Of a stretch of 8,820 bases of DNA, positions 5,963 to 8,820 are shown piece by piece (the first letter of the stretch is position 1; each line of letters starts with the position of its first letter). The notes below the pieces were generated by a model, which ran no database searches, was not told where the DNA came from, and worked only from the letters and a program-made list of their open reading frames with translations. Origin of the DNA: Acidobacteriota bacterium (GTDB taxonomy: Bacteria > Acidobacteriota > UBA6911 > RPQK01 > JADFOI01); NCBI GenBank assembly GCA_022545645.1, contig JACZQQ010000102.1:1-8820 (forward strand), in the 5' to 3' direction. A program made the position numbers and the translations under genes.

Positions 5963-6841
5963 ATGAGCGACAGAATGATCATTGAGAACTCGAAGGTCAC
6001 CATCGAAACCGAAGAAGGTGCGCGATCCGAGCATCCCGAGTCGTTGCTGGTGGAGATGCTTCGGCAAGAAAACACTCCGCCTCTTGGGGGGAAGCTGCTT
6101 CCCGACGGCATTAAATTTATGGAATGGCGTGATCCTTACCTGCTGGTCGTTCACCAATACTCCCCTCATGTCCGCAGGCTCCTATGGATTGATGAGCGGC
6201 GTTCTCTGAGGGAGCACGGACCGGGTGTTGTGTATCGCCCGGTTCGTTTGAGCCTCCCCTACACTCTTGTCTTCGCCTTCTTCTATCGGCGAGGGGGAAA
6301 GCTCTATCTGACCCACAACAACGAATTGTATTTTCGAAATCAGTCTTTCTGTTGTGAGACCGACCAGCTCTTATTCCCGGCACTGTTGAACATCTCTCGG
6401 ATCGAGACACCCAGAAGGCGAAGACCCTGGATTTGTACGAACTATCTCGAATGCCCTCCACAATCAGACTGGACACAGCACCTGGACCTCCTGCTGCACC
6501 ACCTCTGGGATGGGGGCTTTAATCTGTCCAGCGAGCAAAATGGAGGTGCCAGCTGGTATACCCTTTCCAAAGGCGTCCACCGCGACCTGCATCCCGTAAA
6601 AAGGTGGGAGCGAGCCACAAAAAAGGATCCCCGTTTCGCCCTCTCTGTCCCCTGGACGCCGGTTCCCATGACCTTTCGAGAACTTGTTGAGTGTATTTTC
6701 GAGGAGAGTTTTAACCCAACAACCTTACGGTTCTTGAGAGGGGTACCGTCAAGGAAAGGCGGCCTCCCGTTGGCTCACCGTCTGATGAACTTCCAATTAA
6801 AAGCCAAGGGGGAAAGAAAAACAGGAGCTACCGATGCCTAA
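5963..6841 (+). CDS. Divergent E2-like protein, PRTRC-B/Prok-E2 type (E2-B)
   Basis: This 292-residue protein shows no HPN motif. Its order of segments matches the bacterial E2-like family placed beside ThiF and JAB genes: 'DPYLLVVHQYSPHVRRLLW', then the strand run 'VRLSLPYTLVFAFFYRRGGK' and 'LYLTHNNELYFRN', then 'LLFPALLNIS' and 'RPWICTNYL', and later 'HLWDGGFNLSSEQNGGASWY'. By comparison with UBC folds, Asn143 (LLNIS) may stand in for the HPN Asn and Cys158 (WICTNYL) for the thioester Cys; Cys pair FCC is an alternative. The C-terminal region (about 190-292) has 'VPWTPVPMTFRELVECIFEE'. It starts 15 bases after Ubl-B, behind AGAAGGGA, and overlaps JAB-B by 8 bases, so the three are translated together. 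The family resemblance comes from memory of motif order, so the E2 role is likely but not certain. Confidence 0.55.
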   Translation: MSDRMIIENSKVTIETEEGARSEHPESLLVEMLRQENTPPLGGKLLPDGIKFMEWRDPYLLVVHQYSPHVRRLLWIDERRSLREHGPGVVYRPVRLSLPYTLVFAFFYRRGGKLYLTHNNELYFRNQSFCCETDQLLFPALLNISRIETPRRRRPWICTNYLECPPQSDWTQHLDLLLHHLWDGGFNLSSEQNGGASWYTLSKGVHRDLHPVKRWERATKKDPRFALSVPWTPVPMTFRELVECIFEESFNPTTLRFLRGVPSRKGGLPLAHRLMNFQLKAKGERKTGATDA

Positions 6842-7631
6842 AATTCCTCTATATCTGAAAACCGAGAAGGATATGCCTCGCCCTCCAGATCCGGAGTACT
6901 ATCTTCTGGCCAAAAACGGCCTGTTTCTGTGCCGCAACCATCGCTTCTTCCGGAGCGATGTTCGCACGGCACGGGCGCCGAAATGGCTTGTCGAGCACCA
7001 ATCGGGGTGCAGGCTTGACTTGCCCCAGGTGGAGAGGCACACCCTCGAGAGAATCGTGGGGTTTTTCGGCAGAGTCTTCGAGCTGCACGGCTCCGAGGCC
7101 ATCGTTCTTCTTTTGTGGAATCAGCAAAAGCGGCGTTACCGAATCCTGGTACCCGAGCAGGAGGCGACGGTATTGGAGTCTGCGAGCGGCCTGCGCTCCG
7201 CTCTGGATGTTTCCTACAAGATTCCTCTCTCACTACCACCCGGGGAGCTCCTGGTGGGCGACCTTCACTGCCACGCTGGCGGGGACGCTTACTCCTCTGC
7301 CACCGACAGAGAGGACGAATACTACAGGGACGGATTTCATGGGGTGGTGGGTCGTATCCAGAGGGAACCCCCTCGCTTCCACCTTGAGTTCATTGTCGAT
7401 GGTATGCGCTTCGGCATGGACTTTAAAAGACTCTTTACGGGTTATCAAAAACGCTGGAAGAAGGTTCCCCAGAGGTGGCTCAAAAGGGTCAAGGTCAAAG
7501 TGGTGCGATCACACACGACAATAAGGCATAGCTATGTGATGAGCGGAGTTGGAAATGGACGCAAGTTCTTGACCCAGATCCCTCAGGACTGGTCTTTCGT
7601 CTTGCCGATAACAGCAGGATCAAGATCATAG
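6834..7631 (+). CDS. JAB/JAMM-family protease with canonical motif (JAB-B)
   Basis: The frame gives 265 residues. The JAMM set is complete and canonically spaced: Glu88 (GSEAIVLLLW), His145 and His147 (GDLHCHAGG), Ser155 and Asp158 (SATD), giving HxH-x7-S-x2-D, which binds the catalytic zinc. The layout resembles PRTRC system protein A: an N-terminal lead-in, then JAB, then 'HGVVGRIQREPPRFHLEFIV'. It should remove or mature a Ubl; the Ubl-B tail is a natural candidate substrate. The start at 6834 has AGGAG at 6823-6827. The last 80 or so residues are strongly basic (YQKRWKKVPQRWLKRVKVKV). The final 30 codons, from ATG 7539, overlap the region where E1-B must begin, and the frame runs past any expected stop. 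The true C-terminus may lie earlier, or JAB-B may be joined to E1-B by a frame change. Confidence 0.8.
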   Translation: MPKIPLYLKTEKDMPRPPDPEYYLLAKNGLFLCRNHRFFRSDVRTARAPKWLVEHQSGCRLDLPQVERHTLERIVGFFGRVFELHGSEAIVLLLWNQQKRRYRILVPEQEATVLESASGLRSALDVSYKIPLSLPPGELLVGDLHCHAGGDAYSSATDREDEYYRDGFHGVVGRIQREPPRFHLEFIVDGMRFGMDFKRLFTGYQKRWKKVPQRWLKRVKVKVVRSHTTIRHSYVMSGVGNGRKFLTQIPQDWSFVLPITAGSRS

Positions 7632-8311
7632 GTCTTGGGGGAGTCGGTTGTATTGTTCTGCAGTTTCTGGCCATGCTTCTCAACAGTCTCGGCCAACCGA
7701 TGAGATTGGTTCTGATCGATGGGGATGAGTTCGAACCTGCCAATTCCCAGCGGATGGCGTTTCACAACCTGGGTAACAAGGCTGAGGTCAAGGCTGCTGA
7801 GACGGTTGGACTTCTGGACTCGGGCACTGTTGCTGTCGTGGCCGTGCCCAAGTATGTGTCCGAAGATAATGTCGGAGAGCTCATTGGTGAGGGAGATCTC
7901 ATACTCTTGTGTTGCGACAACCATCCGACCCGAAAGCTGGTGTCTGATCATTGCCAGAGGCTCTCCGATGTGGTCCTGATCAGTGGAGGGAATGAGGCCG
8001 TCAATCCCCCGGAGGAGCTGGGGACCTATGGCAACGTACAAATTGCTATCAGACAGGGGGGAAAGGATTTGACTGTTCCGATCACCCGGTTCCACCCGGA
8101 GATCGCTCATCCCCAGGGAAGAATGCCCACTGAAATGGACTGTGGACAGCAAGCCGCCTCAGCGCCTCAGTTTTTGATCACCAATATGTTCGTGGCCGCA
8201 GCCATGCTGGGCTCGTTTGTGGCCTACGCCTGCGATCGGCTGAGCTACCAGGAGATCAAGCTCGATGTTCTGGAGGCTCGCATGTTGCCGCAACTGATGC
8301 TCAAACGTTAG
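7532..8311 (+). CDS. ThiF/E1-like adenylating protein (E1-B), start unclear
   Basis: Coordinates give the open frame; similarity is clear from about 7583 (SGLVFRLADNSRIKIIGLGG). E1 landmarks: GLGGVG at 7631-7648 for nucleotide binding, IDGDEFEPANSQRM for the Mg/ATP and adenylate site, NKAEVKAAE, CCDNHPTRK with the conserved Asp, ISGGNEA, and 'MDCGQQAASAPQFLITN', which matches the Cys-x-PQ-x-N stretch of PRTRC-type ThiF proteins. No CxxC zinc pair is seen. The enzyme should adenylate the C-terminal Gly of Ubl-B. The frame has no ATG, GTG or TTG between the stop at 7529 and ATG 7673, which lies beyond the glycine loop. A one-base change near 7580 would join it to ATG 7539 (MSGVGNGRKFLTQI) in the JAB-B frame. 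The stop (7309+1000, at 8309-8311) lies inside the terminal repeat of the downstream element, so the native 3' end may have been altered. Confidence 0.8.
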   Translation, partial: LCDERSWKWTQVLDPDPSGLVFRLADNSRIKIIGLGGVGCIVLQFLAMLLNSLGQPMRLVLIDGDEFEPANSQRMAFHNLGNKAEVKAAETVGLLDSGTVAVVAVPKYVSEDNVGELIGEGDLILLCCDNHPTRKLVSDHCQRLSDVVLISGGNEAVNPPEELGTYGNVQIAIRQGGKDLTVPITRFHPEIAHPQGRMPTEMDCGQQAASAPQFLITNMFVAAAMLGSFVAYACDRLSYQEIKLDVLEARMLPQLMLKR

Positions 8312-8513
8312 CCCGCATTATTCGTAAATTCTCTACTGCAACGACGGAATCATCCGCGGCGTGCTGCCACCGCCGGCGTTGTGCTCGGTCGGCCTCCTCA
8401 ACGTACCCTACAGTACGTTTGCGAGGGCCGACCCGCAAGCGGGTGCCCCCGCCCGCCTTGTCAGGCCGGCGCTTTCGTCGCTTCATGACGAGAACCTATG
8501 AATAATTCGGGCT
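8310..8513. mobile_element. MITE-like element with 23-nt terminal inverted repeats
   Basis: The left end AGCCCGCATTATTCGTAAAT (8310, continuing TCT to 8332) and the complement of the right end (8491-8513) agree at 19 of 23 positions. The 204-bp interior has no gene but is rich in secondary structure. No transposase is encoded and no clear target duplication is seen. The AGCCCG-ATTATTCATA ends recall IS1380-type termini, which is a weak assignment from memory. It lies exactly between the E1-B gene and the convergent M20 gene, and the left repeat contains the E1-B stop codon. Confidence 0.65.
8387..8433. repeat. Two-part hairpin inside the MITE-like element
   Basis: GGTCGGCC (8387-8394) pairs with GGCCGACC (8426-8433), and AACGTAC (8400-8406) pairs with GTACGTT (8413-8419) around a six-base loop. 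A further small stem, ACCCGC/GCGGGT (8431-8444), follows. The structure could act as a bidirectional terminator between the two convergent genes, or be needed for mobility of the element. Confidence 0.6.
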
Positions 8514-8517
8514 CGCC

Positions 8518-8820
8518 TCACTGAAAATGGGGTTTCTCTTTCAGATAGTCCTTCCGCATGAGGGGGCGGAAACGTTCCATAAGTTCCTTATTGAGATCCA
8601 AGGGAGGTTGCTGTTCGGCCGGCAGAAGCGACTTGAACTGCACACCCGCGATCTCCTCCCTGAAGGTCTCTTTCGCCTTCGCCAGCAGTTGTGGATCGAT
8701 CAGAAAATCGACCAGTGAAGCCGCCAGAGCCTTGGCCCCGGCCACTGCCCCCTTGTGGGCGATCGAGGTGGCGGGTGCCACGCCCGCGGCCCAGTGGTGG
8801 GCGGCGATGCCCGGGATGTT
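8518..8820 (-). CDS. M20 family peptidase/amidohydrolase, C-terminal part
   Basis: The frame on the minus strand is open to the right edge and ends at TGA (8520-8518), so only the last 100 residues are present. The stretch 'PGIAAHHWAAGVAPATSIAH' followed by 'KGAVAGAKALAASLVDFLID' matches the C-terminal metal-binding and helical region of AbgB-like M20 amidohydrolases, in which a conserved His near the end takes part in the dinuclear zinc site. The rest (LLAKAKETFREE, LPAEQQPPLDLNKELMERF) is the usual closing part. Such enzymes cleave acyl-amino acid or aminobenzoyl-glutamate type amides. The gene is convergent with the conjugation cassette and shows no functional link to it; it probably marks the border with ordinary chromosome. 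No signal peptide can be judged because the N-terminus is outside. Confidence 0.75.
   Translation of the reverse strand, partial: NIPGIAAHHWAAGVAPATSIAHKGAVAGAKALAASLVDFLIDPQLLAKAKETFREEIAGVQFKSLLPAEQQPPLDLNKELMERFRPLMRKDYLKEKPHFQ

Noticed and set aside
5654..6169. Minus-strand open frame of 171 residues across Ubl-B and E2-B
   Set aside because: Both plus-strand genes have good ribosome binding sites and family motifs; the antisense frame spans two genes and looks like a shadow.
6958..7524. Second plus-strand frame of 188 residues inside JAB-B
   Set aside because: The other frame contains the full JAMM motif; this one is rich in Arg, Ser and Trp, typical of an off-frame reading.
8301..8486. 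Minus-strand 61-residue Arg-rich open frame (MKRRKRRPDKAGG...)
   Set aside because: It lies within the MITE-like element, its composition follows the GC-rich hairpins, and no ribosome binding site or recognisable domain is seen.
8310..8513. Structured non-coding RNA gene
   Set aside because: The hairpins are explained by an element with terminal inverted repeats; no promoter or known RNA motif is visible.

Overview
This window is filled by one tightly packed plus-strand cassette encoding a bacterial ubiquitin-like (Ubl) conjugation system. It is followed by a short inverted-repeat element and the 3' end of an unrelated minus-strand M20 peptidase gene. GC content looks moderately high and the codon use looks bacterial. 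The M20 C-terminus and the palindromic intergenic repeats are in keeping with an acidobacterium or a similar soil bacterium, but this is inference and there is no 16S or marker gene here.

Layout. (1) 1-626: C-terminal part of a probable E1-like (ThiF-type) protein with several Cys clusters, running in from the left. (2) 623-1291: E2 with an HPN...C active site. (3) 1288-2178: accessory protein whose second half resembles the YbjN/CesT fold. (4) A perfect 24-nt palindrome, then Ubl-A (2241-2537), which ends in Gly. (5) Two more hairpins, then JAB-A, a JAMM protease with a Cys-rich insertion (about 2662-3777). (6) A 606-residue AAA ATPase of proteasomal/ARC type (3808-5628). (7) Ubl-B, ThiS-like, with an AGERG motif and an 8-residue tail (5621-5947). 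(8) E2-B, a divergent E2-like protein of the PRTRC-B/Prok-E2 sort (5963-6841). (9) JAB-B, with a textbook HxH-x7-SxxD motif (6834-7631). (10) E1-B, a ThiF protein (open to 8311) whose start is obscured by an apparent frame problem. (11) 8310-8513: MITE-like element with 23-nt terminal inverted repeats. (12) 8518-8820, minus strand: M20 amidohydrolase C-terminus.

How it may work together. Gene order suggests two parallel sets, each with Ubl, E2-like, JAB and E1-like components. Set A is E1-A, E2-A, YbjN/CesT-like protein, Ubl-A and JAB-A. Set B is Ubl-B, E2-B, JAB-B and E1-B. A single unfoldase-type ATPase lies between them. E1 would adenylate the Ubl C-terminus, E2 would carry and transfer it, and JAB would process precursors or remove conjugates. 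The ATPase, with a conserved pore loop, could unfold tagged proteins in the way Rpt ATPases work with the JAMM enzyme Rpn11. No peptidase chamber, RING E3 or nucleotide cyclase is visible. Related E1/E2/JAB/Ubl operons are known from comparative genomics, and some (CBASS Cap2/Cap3, Bil) are antiphage. The function here is not established by the sequence.
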